Source of the DNA: Candidatus Hermodarchaeota archaeon
Lineage (GTDB): Archaea > Asgardarchaeota > Hermodarchaeia > Hermodarchaeales > Hermodarchaeaceae
Assembly: GCA_016839805.1 (NCBI GenBank)
Contig: JAEOTO010000006.1
Coordinates: 62,001 to 126,000, forward strand
Direction: 5' to 3'
DNA: 64,000 nt
Shown: piece after piece, positions 7,988 through 16,243 of the stretch
Position numbering within the stretch: the first letter of the stretch is position 1
How the letters are laid out: the number at the start of each line of letters is the position of its first letter
The notes under the pieces: model-generated
What the model was told of the DNA's origin: nothing
Seen by the model: the letters and a program-made list of their open reading frames with translations, nothing else
Database searches by the model: none
Program-made: the position numbers and the translations under genes

Positions 7988-9388
7988 TTATGGTAATAAC
8001 CATCGGCGTAAACTGGATATTATTGGAATGATTAGTAACCCAGGTTCTGTGGAATCAGTGTAAACAGAATGTACGGGGTGTTCTTTTTTGCTAACTAGTG
8101 TATTTTTCATACCAAATGAAGCAGTTGGTGGACACTCTAGTGATCTGCTTGTTGGCATTCGTAGAGAAATAGCAGAGCCAATCAAACCTGGGGTCGAGTT
8201 TCCAGGCGGAGTTACATTGACCCATACTTGGGGGAACCGGAACCAAAGGTTGGTTATATTCTGTTTCCAGTCAATATCACGAGGAGTATGAATCGTGATA
8301 TCGGCTTTGGGGAAATGCATGGGCTGGTCTAATATTGTTCCTGTATACCCTGACTGAAGGAAGTATTCGTTATCAGGTGTCGTAAAATCTAGGAGACAGA
8401 ATGAGGAATTTGTGAATGTCGTTACATTGAGATCAAAGACTAATCCCCAAGAGGTGTTGGCTGACAAGGCGATATCGAAGTTCGCATGAAACCCAAGGTG
8501 AGTTTCATTGTCTACAGCTGGTGTTAGGTCCCCACCTGTGGGTCTTCCCACTTGGATTACATCATCAAGTGTAATATTCGCTATCAGAGTCGTTTCATTG
8601 TAGATCTGTTTTGGGAAAAGGAGGGTGCAATTACCATAGTTATATTCGTTAGTGTCAGGTCCCGTATTGAACGTGACGTTGCAATGGACTATGGTTGGTG
8701 TATTGTAGATGAGAGTATCGTTTTCCATGGAAATTGTGAAGTTGAAAGAGAACAAGTCACTTAGGGCATCCTCAGCTAGGAAGGTGTTGTCACTACTGTT
8801 GAGATAAAAGTCCCAAAATAGTGACCAATAGCCTGTCATCTGAGGTCCACCTACGAGGGGGATCTCAGGGTCATCCTCTAAGAAATTCGGATTTATCCAG
8901 TTAACTGAATATTCCACACTATTTGCATCAGTGTTTGGCACAATATTATACTCATTACCATAATAATCGTAAAAGACAGTAAATTCCGGAAAGGTGAAAT
9001 TCACTTCTGGTTCTTCGAAAACACGCTGAAACGTAACATTTAGTGGCTGATTACCTGTATGCGTACCAGCACCATACCGGCTTCGTAGATAATCAACGTT
9101 CACTTGACCCGTTTCATTGATGAAAATGAAAAAATTATCCTGTTGCAGGATTTCAACTCTGCCTGGGTCAAGCTCTGGAGGTGGGGGAACATATCTTGGC
9201 CAAAGAATGATGGCACCTGTAATAATGATAATAAGAACTGCAACTATAAGACCGCTGCGTATCCATCCAGGCATCCGTTGGACTCGGTATCGTTCTTGGC
9301 GTTCTCGTTTGCGCTGTAGTTTTTCAGGAATACGTTCCAAACGTTTCTTTTCTTTACGTTTCTTGTCTTTCCGTCGTCGAGACACCAC
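7988..9388 (-). CDS. Membrane-anchored extracellular protein rich in N-glycosylation sequons
   Basis: A 466-residue protein. Residues 1-43 are strongly basic (Lys/Arg-rich), residues 44-63 form one membrane helix, and a PPPPE turn leads to an outside domain of about 395 residues. That domain is rich in Asn-x-Ser/Thr sites and in Trp, Tyr and Phe, as expected of a glycosylated beta-rich archaeal surface protein. The orientation (basic side in, domain out) follows the positive-inside rule. The last 70 residues change to a Ser/Thr- and basic-rich composition. No known domain is recognised. The polyprenyl-phosphate recycling enzyme UppP at 17799-18662 would support its glycosylation only in a general way. 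Confidence 0.65.
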   Translation of the reverse strand: MVSRRRKDKKRKEKKRLERIPEKLQRKRERQERYRVQRMPGWIRSGLIVAVLIIIITGAIILWPRYVPPPPELDPGRVEILQQDNFFIFINETGQVNVDYLRSRYGAGTHTGNQPLNVTFQRVFEEPEVNFTFPEFTVFYDYYGNEYNIVPNTDANSVEYSVNWINPNFLEDDPEIPLVGGPQMTGYWSLFWDFYLNSSDNTFLAEDALSDLFSFNFTISMENDTLIYNTPTIVHCNVTFNTGPDTNEYNYGNCTLLFPKQIYNETTLIANITLDDVIQVGRPTGGDLTPAVDNETHLGFHANFDIALSANTSWGLVFDLNVTTFTNSSFCLLDFTTPDNEYFLQSGYTGTILDQPMHFPKADITIHTPRDIDWKQNITNLWFRFPQVWVNVTPPGNSTPGLIGSAISLRMPTSRSLECPPTASFGMKNTLVSKKEHPVHSVYTDSTEPGLLIIPIISSLRRWLLP

Positions 9389-9585
9389 AAACTACCTACC
9401 TTTCTTGGCGAGACCGTCGTGTATGTTTCTATATTTCAACCTTACGGCTACGGTAAGCGAAGTGAACTACGGTTTTATTATTTTGCTTTCGATTATGAAA
9501 TGAGCCATCAGAAAATTTAAATGACCCACTGTGAACTGAGGTCGCGCCATCTAAAACTATGATCCATAGAATCTAAGAGTGTGAA

Positions 9586-9954
9586 ATGTTCATGTCTGAA
9601 GAAGAAAAGCCCTCCGAAGAAACCCCGAAAGAACCCACAGCTGAAGAACCTAAAGACGAGCAAGAGGTATTAGAGCCAGAAGAAGATAGTGATGACATCG
9701 ACGAGGAGCCAATCAAGGAAAAGAAGACTAAACCGAAGAAGACTTCAAAGCAACGGGCAAAATTGACTGTTCTCCAGGCGGCAGTCTTAGAAACTGTTCG
9801 TGAACGACCACAACGTCCACGTGCCATTCAGACCATTATCTATAGTGCGGGTGGTGTAGAGATTCCACGAAATGAAATCATTCGTTCCCTAAATGAATTA
9901 CGTGCAAAGGGTCTTGTTGATAAAGTCTCAGCAAAAGCCTGGCAAGCGAAATAG
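9586..9954 (+). CDS. Small winged-helix protein with acidic N-terminal tail
   Basis: A 122-residue protein. Residues 1-50 are almost wholly Glu, Asp, Pro and Lys, so probably disordered; residues 60-122 form a short winged helix (VLQAAVLETVRERPQRPRAI, then NEIIRSLNELRAKGLVDKV). The domain could bind DNA or RNA, or serve as a protein-interaction module. Either ATG at 9586 or 9592 may start it. It is convergent with the HerA-like gene, whose end is 18 bases away. The antisense frame here is Ser-rich and reads as a shadow. Function unknown. Confidence 0.7.
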   Translation: MFMSEEEKPSEETPKEPTAEEPKDEQEVLEPEEDSDDIDEEPIKEKKTKPKKTSKQRAKLTVLQAAVLETVRERPQRPRAIQTIIYSAGGVEIPRNEIIRSLNELRAKGLVDKVSAKAWQAK

Positions 9955-9971
9955 TCACGGTAATACAGGTT

Positions 9972-11510
9972 CTATTTCTTCTTTCCTTTTAATTCAGCGA
10001 GTGCTCGTTCTGCAATATTCATCGCTTTTTGGTATTTTTTCTCAGTTTTTTCTAATTCAATTTGCAGTTTCCGAATCCGGACAGCTAACTTGTTATTTTC
10101 ATCTCGAAGTTGATGGAGTTTTTGTTCAGCTGCTTGGAGTTCGGTTCGTAAGGCATGAACATGTTGTGGGGCTTGACCCCCGTTGGCATCAGCACTAAGC
10201 TGTTGGAAACGTTCAACAGCCGCTTTAATTCGTCCTGCAAAATCTGTTCGGAGACGTATTCTGCGTTTTTCAAGCTCCTCAAGGGTTTGTGGTTCAGCGA
10301 AATCCAGAGGATTAAAGCCTGTGGCACCATGTGTTGTTTCACGGGCGCGAACATCAAGAATTACAGGGACCTGTACCGCATCACCAGCAATAACGGCTTG
10401 ACCCGTATCAAGGCGTTGGATATCTTCACCCCAATCCTTAGAGATGCCTTCTGTACTTGTTACAGTGATATCCACATCTCTGACATCAGTAAGTTGATGA
10501 ATGATCCATGTGCCTACTTGACTGCGAACTGTAGTATCTAGGAGCTGTGGTTTCTGAGTGATTACTACTAGATTAGCTGCAAATTTTCTTCCTTCTTGGG
10601 CAATGAGCCGCATCATGCCGGTTGTTGCGGCTTTTCCTCGGTTTGGTGCGAGAAGATGTGCCTCATCGACAAAACAATAGAAGGGTGGTATTTCACGATT
10701 TACTGCGGCTTGATACAGGTCATTTAATATTTCCTGGGATAGCGCTTCTTGAATACCTAAATCTAATCCTCGGAAGTTGATAATCGTTCCTTGACCAGAG
10801 ACAATCAAATCCTTTGGGTGAGTTCCAAGAAGAGCTTCGATAGGAAGGTCTGCGCCAGGATTTGCATGCAGATCAGCAAATTCAATGACGCTCATCTCAT
10901 AACTTCGTGGTTCCACATTAAACCGTTCATTACCCTCCTCTGCAGGAATCTTCAAACTAGAATACTCGCCATGTCGGTCCAAGACAACTATCGGAATTCC
11001 TTTCTTCAAGAATTCTTCCATAATCACCGCAGTGGTGTAACTCTTTCCACTACCCGTTTTTCCAACAATAAATAATCGACCGAGCTGTTTAACAGGTAAA
11101 CGTACAGGAACTGTATGGTCTGAAAGTTGACCTGCATACACTGACTCCTCAATAGGGATATCGATGCCTAAGGCTGCGCTAACAATTCGTGGGCTGGCCT
11201 TATAGACTAACATCTCAGGATTAAAAGGTGTCCGAGGCATCGGACCAACAACACTACACTGTCCAGTAGTTTTCCCTTTCTCGCGCCATAATTCCTTACA
11301 GAGGAGCAAATACTCTTCGCCCTGATGTGTAATTGAGAGAAAATCATTTCGTCCTACTTCTCCCGGCTTCGTTACCTGAATTCTAAGTGTATGTGTCGTC
11401 GTTTTACCGATGATTTCAGCGACTGGATCCATTTTCTCAGCCTTGGCTGATAAGGCTGAAGAGTTCTCGATCTTAGTAGGTGGTTCATCAGGTGGATTTG
11501 AAGACATCAA
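9972..11510 (-). CDS. HerA-like P-loop ATPase (DUF87 family)
   Basis: A 512-residue hexameric-type ATPase. The N-terminal 130 residues form a small beta-barrel (HAS-like) domain; Walker A is GKTGSGKS at residues 150-157 and Walker B is FYCFVDEAH with D282 and E283. The C-terminal 90 residues are coiled coil. HerA family members pump or translocate DNA, usually with the NurA nuclease and Mre11-Rad50 in end resection; no nurA is visible nearby, so it may be one of the many HerA paralogues with another partner. The start codon is preceded by GAGGTAA. A palindrome surrounds the TATA box upstream (see 11541). Confidence 0.87.
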   Translation of the reverse strand: MMSSNPPDEPPTKIENSSALSAKAEKMDPVAEIIGKTTTHTLRIQVTKPGEVGRNDFLSITHQGEEYLLLCKELWREKGKTTGQCSVVGPMPRTPFNPEMLVYKASPRIVSAALGIDIPIEESVYAGQLSDHTVPVRLPVKQLGRLFIVGKTGSGKSYTTAVIMEEFLKKGIPIVVLDRHGEYSSLKIPAEEGNERFNVEPRSYEMSVIEFADLHANPGADLPIEALLGTHPKDLIVSGQGTIINFRGLDLGIQEALSQEILNDLYQAAVNREIPPFYCFVDEAHLLAPNRGKAATTGMMRLIAQEGRKFAANLVVITQKPQLLDTTVRSQVGTWIIHQLTDVRDVDITVTSTEGISKDWGEDIQRLDTGQAVIAGDAVQVPVILDVRARETTHGATGFNPLDFAEPQTLEELEKRRIRLRTDFAGRIKAAVERFQQLSADANGGQAPQHVHALRTELQAAEQKLHQLRDENNKLAVRIRKLQIELEKTEKKYQKAMNIAERALAELKGKKK

Positions 11511-11540
11511 AATTACCTCATGCGTGTAAAGCCTTTGAAA

Positions 11541-11565
11541 GCACGCCCTTATAGACTTCGCGTGC
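11541..11565 (-). promoter_or_regulatory. TATA box enclosed in an inverted repeat (possible operator of the HerA-like gene)
   Basis: GCACGC at 11541-11546 and GCGTGC at 11560-11565 are a perfect inverted repeat. On the minus strand the 13-base spacer contains CTATAAGG, centred about 26 bases before the likely start of transcription of the HerA-like gene, which begins at 11510 with GAGGTAA just upstream. A repressor binding the palindrome would cover the TATA box. The symmetry and position are seen; regulation is inferred. Confidence 0.4.
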
Positions 11566-11732
11566 TATGAAAAGCTTCATCTTTTTCGACCATTTTCTCG
11601 TAGAGAACCAAATGAGCTTCGCTTCTCCTACATCAATTGCATTAACACCTTGATGACGTAAATTCCTATAGTCAGGTGCAACAGAACACTTTTTTCCTCA
11701 TTATCCACAGTTCTGTAAGAGGGTTTTTTGCC

Positions 11733-12368
11733 TTGTCAACAGAGATTCCAATCGGGGAACTATCACCTAGCCTTGCCTTTGGGGCCGCCTACTTCTGCAT
11801 TTCTTCCATTGGTACACGCCTCACAAATATTGCGGAAACCTATACAGAGGAGGGCTTCTTTGGCACAGCCACAGTGGCCTTCCGTATGCCTAACACTGAG
11901 GATCGATTAGAAGTAACACTCCTTGTCGACTCAAAATCTCCCGCTATTCAACTTGAACTTAGTGGAGGAGATGAAGAAAAACAACCAGAATACCTAAAGG
12001 AAATTGCACAACGCATCACTGAAACCCTGGAACTCTTCAGTAATGTTCCAGGCGTCAAATTGTCCCATGCCTCTAAAGCTGTCGTTGTTGAACGGAAAAT
12101 TGACGAGTCACTCAATCAACTCCTTACTGACCCCGATTATCAAAAGGTCTATGTTAAAGTCGCTGACGCTCGTGAACGCCTAATTCGTATTGGTGGTGAC
12201 TTCCAACCCGCTACCCTCGAAATGGGCGCCATCTTGACGCCCCTTGCTGGCAAAACCGGACCCATACCACCAGAGGCGCATGAAGAGCTCGCTTTGAACC
12301 TGCTCCGATGGAAAAAAGAGATTAAGAAAGTCGTAAACCAGCTAACAACAGAAACGGATGAAGAATAA
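11733..12368 (+). CDS. Conserved-looking hypothetical protein, possible aIF2B/longin-unrelated alpha-beta fold
   Basis: I do not recognise this protein. From TTG at 11733 it has 211 residues: an N-terminal 100-residue alpha/beta part (strands ATVAFRMP, LEVTLLVDSKSPAIQLEL), then mainly helical sequence ending in a charged helix (LLRWKKEIKKVVNQLTTE). The TTG is preceded by GAGGG about 11 bases away; a GTG at 11676 would add 19 hydrophobic residues that look untranslated. There is no membrane segment or signal peptide in the shorter form. It is divergent from the HerA-like gene and convergent with the zinc-finger gene at 12604. Confidence 0.6.
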   Translation: MSTEIPIGELSPSLAFGAAYFCISSIGTRLTNIAETYTEEGFFGTATVAFRMPNTEDRLEVTLLVDSKSPAIQLELSGGDEEKQPEYLKEIAQRITETLELFSNVPGVKLSHASKAVVVERKIDESLNQLLTDPDYQKVYVKVADARERLIRIGGDFQPATLEMGAILTPLAGKTGPIPPEAHEELALNLLRWKKEIKKVVNQLTTETDEE

Positions 12369-12379
12369 CCCTCACAAGG

Positions 12380-12604
12380 CTATGCGCCATACCGCCACTT
12401 TTCCACTTTTTTATCCTTCTTTGTCTGCTTCTTGAATAGCTTGTAGTGTTTTTGACATAAATAGGTCCGTCGAGCCCGATTATCCTTCAACGATATCCCT
12501 GTTGACTGAAGTGCCTCTCTTGCTTTATCAGTGGCGAAGGATCGAACCGCCTTCTCCTCACATCCTTCCACACTGCAAACTGCGCCCTGCTTCACCTTAC
12601 CCAT
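12380..12604 (-). CDS. Small zinc-binding protein (C-x4-C ... C-x2-H)
   Basis: A basic protein of about 74 residues. The likely zinc ligands are the pair CSVEGC near the N-terminus and CQKH about 35 residues later, with a Lys-rich C-terminal tail. The start I choose, ATG at 12604, has GGTGTGG just upstream; a start at 12619 would add five residues. It follows the NapH-like polyferredoxin by about 20 bases on the same strand and is probably the last gene of that operon. Small zinc proteins like this are widespread in archaea and often bind nucleic acid; no role is claimed here. Confidence 0.68.
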   Translation of the reverse strand: MGKVKQGAVCSVEGCEEKAVRSFATDKAREALQSTGISLKDNRARRTYLCQKHYKLFKKQTKKDKKVEKWRYGA

Positions 12605-12625
12605 TCGACCACACCCCAAGTAGCT

Positions 12626-13732
12626 CTAAGCATACTCCACCTTGATAGCATCATGACCACATTTTGCTGTACAATCTAAACACAGAATGCAGTCAGGACT
12701 GTAGATTTTTCCAAAAGGACGTTCAATCACATCAATACCTACTGGACATGCAGTTTTGCATCGTTGTCGATCGCAGGTGGGTCCCAGACATTCAGTGGCT
12801 GATCGGGACACGGTGAGGAAACTGAATTGCCCAACAAGGCCCATCATGGCACCAACCGGGCAGATCCAACGGCAATAGGGGCGCCGGATAAAGAGAGCAA
12901 TGAAAATGATAATTGCAAGGAAAATAATTCGAATCCACATAAGAGGGTTCCAAAAAATGGGTGGGGGATTCCACTGCGTCAGGATTGGAGAGACAATTCC
13001 AAATATCCAGAGGTAAGGAAGGATGACGAAGAATGTTCCTGATGGGCTAAGGACAGCCCAGAAGGCAGTACCGAAGGCTCCAAGAGTGGTCACCAACCCT
13101 TGTTCTATTCCAAGAAATGTCGAACTCCCGACCCAAGCTACCATGAATAGGGTGATGAAAAGGATGATGTATTTAATTCGAGAGAGTTGACGATCAGTAT
13201 TTTTTGAGGGATATCGAGTTCGAATCGGAGTGAGAGCGAAGAGGTCTTGAACAAAACCGAAGGGACAAATCCATCCGCAGAAACTTCGACCTACTAAAAT
13301 AGGAACAATAAAAATAACGCCGACAGCGATGAAGGGAAACACGCCTGCTTGACCGATGAATTGAATCATGTCAAAGTACCCAGTTGCGGTGCCTTGTGCT
13401 ATTCCTTGTGGCATATCAAAAGGCATAGGAATATACCCAAAAATTGGGATTAGATACGCGACCCCTGCAAAGATAGTGGAGAACAAGGGGTCGTATCCTA
13501 ATACAAAAACAATACCTGCATAGAATAATAATAGAAAGGCGATGAGCTGGACTACGAATCGAATAATGCGAATGGCAAGCAATTCGTCAAAGGCTTTCTT
13601 CACCCAGTAGTGGAGGGTTTTATGTGGACGGCTCTTTTCTAGAAGGATTTTCTTCCATCGGGTAAATACTCGGCCAATGCGGACCCAGAAGCGTTCTGTT
13701 TCCTCTGGTGTTTCGGCTTCGTTTTCGCTCAT
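12626..13732 (-). CDS. NapH/MauN-like membrane polyferredoxin
   Basis: A 368-residue membrane protein with five or six hydrophobic segments, two cytoplasmic CGWICPFG and CRWICPVG motifs (CxxxCP pairs) that follow membrane helices, and a C-terminal ferredoxin-like part with CDRQRCKTACP and CILCLDCTAKCG. This is the layout of NapH, MauN and related quinol- or electron-transfer proteins. The start at 13732 (MSENEAE) is fixed by GAGGAG seven bases upstream; the longer frame to 13822 overlaps the small gene before it. Electron transfer across or along the membrane is likely; the donor and acceptor are not evident. Confidence 0.82.
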   Translation of the reverse strand: MSENEAETPEETERFWVRIGRVFTRWKKILLEKSRPHKTLHYWVKKAFDELLAIRIIRFVVQLIAFLLLFYAGIVFVLGYDPLFSTIFAGVAYLIPIFGYIPMPFDMPQGIAQGTATGYFDMIQFIGQAGVFPFIAVGVIFIVPILVGRSFCGWICPFGFVQDLFALTPIRTRYPSKNTDRQLSRIKYIILFITLFMVAWVGSSTFLGIEQGLVTTLGAFGTAFWAVLSPSGTFFVILPYLWIFGIVSPILTQWNPPPIFWNPLMWIRIIFLAIIIFIALFIRRPYCRWICPVGAMMGLVGQFSFLTVSRSATECLGPTCDRQRCKTACPVGIDVIERPFGKIYSPDCILCLDCTAKCGHDAIKVEYA

Positions 13733-13745
13733 TTTCTTACTCTCC

Positions 13746-13901
13746 TCAGGGTAGTAGCGGTTGTGGGAAGTAAGGTGCATATGCATCGGAGAAGACTTGG
13801 AGCCATGAGCGAACGATCTCATGTTGCCCGAGACTTAATCCGAAAGCGAGGGCTGCAAAACCTATGCAGAGGATGGCAATAGCAATGACTCGTCGGTTCA
13901 T
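13746..13901 (-). CDS. 51-residue single-span membrane protein upstream of the polyferredoxin
   Basis: A small gene easily missed because of its size. ATG at 13901 begins MNRRVIAIAILCIGFAALAF, a basic end followed by a membrane helix (residues 5-24), then an outward polar tail ending in PQPLLP before TGA at 13748-13746. GAGGTAAG lies eight bases before the ATG and a TATA-like ATTTTATACG at 13941-13950 about 45 bases before it. Its stop codon touches the GAGGAG that serves the polyferredoxin gene, so the two are probably translated together. It could be a small subunit of a membrane redox complex; that is inference. Confidence 0.7.
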   Translation of the reverse strand: MNRRVIAIAILCIGFAALAFGLSLGQHEIVRSWLQVFSDAYAPYFPQPLLP

Positions 13902-13940
13902 GAATACTTACCTCTGGTGAGAGGTTCAGAAATGCACTAG

Positions 13941-13950
13941 CGTATAAAAT
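13941..13950 (-). promoter_or_regulatory. TATA box of the polyferredoxin operon
   Basis: On the minus strand ATTTTATACG, centred about 45 bases before the ATG at 13901. A start of transcription about 26 bases downstream would give a leader of roughly 18 bases containing GAGGTAAG. Confidence 0.45.
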
Positions 13951-13995
13951 GTTTTGCGTTGGGTCGAGCTTTTCTACTTCACGAGGAAAATTTGG

Positions 13996-14748
13996 TTAGA
14001 AATCGCGTAGAACGGTTTCGAAGATTTCGACTTGGTGTCCAAGAACTTTGGACCGTTTCTCTAATTTTGTTTTCCGAGACTTATAATCCGTTTCTTTGAC
14101 TTCACCCACAGAGTGACGGGCATCTAAAAGCGATAATTCATCTCGGACTGCCTTATACTGAGCTTTGAGTAGTGCCAACCATTCACGGGCTATGACGACT
14201 TGTTCCTGATATTGAGCATCAGTTTCAGATTGGTTCTTCTTATACTCTTCCTGGAGCCGTAGATAGACACTTTCACGAACTTTGCCCTCCTCCTTAAGCC
14301 CCTCCAGTTTCTCAATCCGATCTTTCCATCGGTGGCGCTCCTTGCCTGCCTTTTCAAAATTAAATTCTTTGACCTTAGCTTTCAGTTTCTTTTCACGGGC
14401 CTTCAAAGCCTTAATCTTCTTTTGCAAAGGTTTGATTTCCTTTTCTAACTCAGCAATCGACCGATCGCCTTGCTCTAACTCTTTATCGAGCTTTTCTAAT
14501 TCTTTAAGAAGCTCTGTTTCTTCTTCTTCCAAGCTCATTATTTCAGATCGAGCTTCCAACTGTCTAAGCACTTCGGCAGGCACTTCAGTAACAGGCTCTC
14601 GATCTGGCACCACAGGTACTGCCCGACTAGTAGTCACTGGGCGAGATACCGGAGTCGACACAGATGGACCTAATTTGGCACCGCAATATTTACAAAACTT
14701 CGCTGAATCCTTCACCGATTGCCCGCAGTTAGAACATATACGTGGCAT
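13996..14748 (-). CDS. Zinc-ribbon plus coiled-coil protein
   Basis: A 250-residue protein with a double zinc knuckle at residues 5-23 (CSNCG and CKYCG), a Pro/Val/Thr-rich linker to about residue 55, and then near-continuous coiled coil rich in Glu, Lys and Leu to the end. Two short segments, 'EGKVRESVYLRLQEEYKK' and 'VGEVKETDYKSRKTKLEKR', repeat the same 'G-x-V-x-E-x-x-Y' pattern, like SHOCT-type endings. It has no membrane segment. Such zinc-ribbon coiled coils are common in Asgard genomes and their roles are unknown. It is divergent from the SPFH gene. Confidence 0.7.
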   Translation of the reverse strand: MPRICSNCGQSVKDSAKFCKYCGAKLGPSVSTPVSRPVTTSRAVPVVPDREPVTEVPAEVLRQLEARSEIMSLEEEETELLKELEKLDKELEQGDRSIAELEKEIKPLQKKIKALKAREKKLKAKVKEFNFEKAGKERHRWKDRIEKLEGLKEEGKVRESVYLRLQEEYKKNQSETDAQYQEQVVIAREWLALLKAQYKAVRDELSLLDARHSVGEVKETDYKSRKTKLEKRSKVLGHQVEIFETVLRDF

Positions 14749-14869
14749 ACACTCACCTGCCGAATCTCTTATAATTTCACACCTAAAATCCTTCGCTAAC
14801 CCAAATTTTACATTACAAAAAATATCAAAATTTCCGTAAAGTATATGCCCACGAAGTTAGCACCACTAC

Positions 14870-15784
14870 ATGAACATAAGAGGGACAGGAACGATGCAAT
14901 TCGATCTGTTTAGCTTCATCCTAACCTATTGGTGGATTATCGTAATCCTCGTCTTCATCATCATACTCCTTCTCATCGTCCCCTTCATCAAAATCCTCAA
15001 AGAGTACGAACGAGCCGTCATCTTCCGCCTCGGACGCGCCGTACCCGGCGTCAAAGGCCCCGGAGTTGTCATCCTACTACCAATTCTGGACAAAATGGTC
15101 AAAGTCGATCTCCGCGAACAATACTTCGAAATCGAACACCAACGCTGTATCACCAGTGACAACGCCCCCGTCGACATCGACCTCCTCATCTACCACCGCG
15201 TCATCAACGCCCGAGACAGCGTCCTCCGCATCCGCGACTTCAGCGGCGCCGCCCTCGGCATCAGCCAAACCACCCTACGCGCCGTCGTCGGCGACATCAC
15301 CCTCGACGACGTCCTCGCCAAACGCGAATACATCAACAGCATACTCCGAGAAAAACTCGACGAAAACACTGAGCCATGGGGTGTCAAAGTTACTAAGGTG
15401 GAAATCCGTGAGATTCTTCCTCCTACGAAGGTAAATGAGGCGATGATCATGCAGATGGAAGCCGAGAGGCGACGTCGTGCTATGGTCACGGAGGCTGCGG
15501 GTAAACGTGAGGCGACGATTGCTGTTGCTGAGGGTGATAAGCGGTCTGCGATTCTGAAAGCTGAGGGTGACAGGGAGGCTTCTATTCTTCGGGCTGAAGG
15601 TGAAGCGCTGGCTTTACAGAAGGTCTTCGATGTTGCGAAGGGTATTGATGAGAAGACAATGACGCTTCAGTACCTGAATACCTTACAGGTTATTGGCGCA
15701 AGTGAGAGTACGAAGTATGTGATTCCCATCGAGTTTACCCAGCTCATTTCGCCGATTCAAAAATTCTTGAAGGCTGTCAAGTAG
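14870..15784 (+). CDS. SPFH/Band 7 (slipin/stomatin-like) membrane protein
   Basis: A 304-residue protein. A membrane hairpin or helix lies near residues 12-42, then comes the Band 7 domain with YERAVIFRLGRAVPGVKGPG and the later ITLDDVLAKREYIN, then a coiled coil with the repeating 'AEGDKRSAILKAEGDREASIL' type pattern (residues 215-250). SPFH proteins oligomerise on membranes and organise lipid domains or scaffold proteases. Slipins are often next to nfeD, but no nfeD is seen here. The first half uses mainly C-ended codons and the second half mainly G- or T-ended ones, with a sharp change near 15365. Start: ATG 14870, or ATG 14894 after GAGGGACAGG. Confidence 0.88.
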   Translation: MNIRGTGTMQFDLFSFILTYWWIIVILVFIIILLLIVPFIKILKEYERAVIFRLGRAVPGVKGPGVVILLPILDKMVKVDLREQYFEIEHQRCITSDNAPVDIDLLIYHRVINARDSVLRIRDFSGAALGISQTTLRAVVGDITLDDVLAKREYINSILREKLDENTEPWGVKVTKVEIREILPPTKVNEAMIMQMEAERRRRAMVTEAAGKREATIAVAEGDKRSAILKAEGDREASILRAEGEALALQKVFDVAKGIDEKTMTLQYLNTLQVIGASESTKYVIPIEFTQLISPIQKFLKAVK

Positions 15785-15850
15785 GACTGGTTTACGATAT
15801 TCCCTGAGCCAGGTAGACGTTCTACCTGGTTCCTCGTCTCATATTACGTG

Positions 15851-16162
15851 CTATTTGGCCGCGGCTTGAATCTTTTCCTTGGCTGTTTCTCGGGTATCGT
15901 TATCCAAGACAGTGGTGTAGGAGTCATAGCCAGGTAGGCCGGTGGTGATTTCTTCGATGAGGAGCATGAGGGCTTTTTCGGCATCAAGGTCCCGTACTTC
16001 AAGGCTGGCATCATCAAAGATGAAACTTGCTTCTTTCCATTTCCCTTCTCCGATTTGATACATCAAATACAGGTAATCATCAGTCATGAGTATGGCGGAT
16101 TTGACTTTCCATGCTTCTTCTAAGATTTCGAGAGTTTTGTTGGCGTTCTCCTCTTTGCTCAT
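15851..16162 (-). CDS. Acidic hypothetical protein (103 aa)
   Basis: A soluble protein of 103 residues that I do not recognise. It has an N-terminal helix (residues 5-20), a strand rich in aromatic residues (DDYLYLMYQIG, then WKEASFIFDD), and two C-terminal helices with many Glu. The size and helix-strand alternation suggest a small alpha/beta fold. It lies 66 bases after the convergent SPFH gene and 81 bases after the start of endA on the same strand. Confidence 0.6.
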   Translation of the reverse strand: MSKEENANKTLEILEEAWKVKSAILMTDDYLYLMYQIGEGKWKEASFIFDDASLEVRDLDAEKALMLLIEEITTGLPGYDSYTTVLDNDTRETAKEKIQAAAK

Positions 16163-16243
16163 GAGACATCACTTCAGTGTAAGTGTACTTTACATTGGCG
16201 CATAAAAATCCGGTGGTAAAAAAGTGGTGGTTCTTACAAGGAT

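Noticed and set aside
15066-15434. Ser/Thr/Pro-rich frame inside the SPFH gene
   Set aside because: It is a frame shadow of the C-rich first half of that gene.
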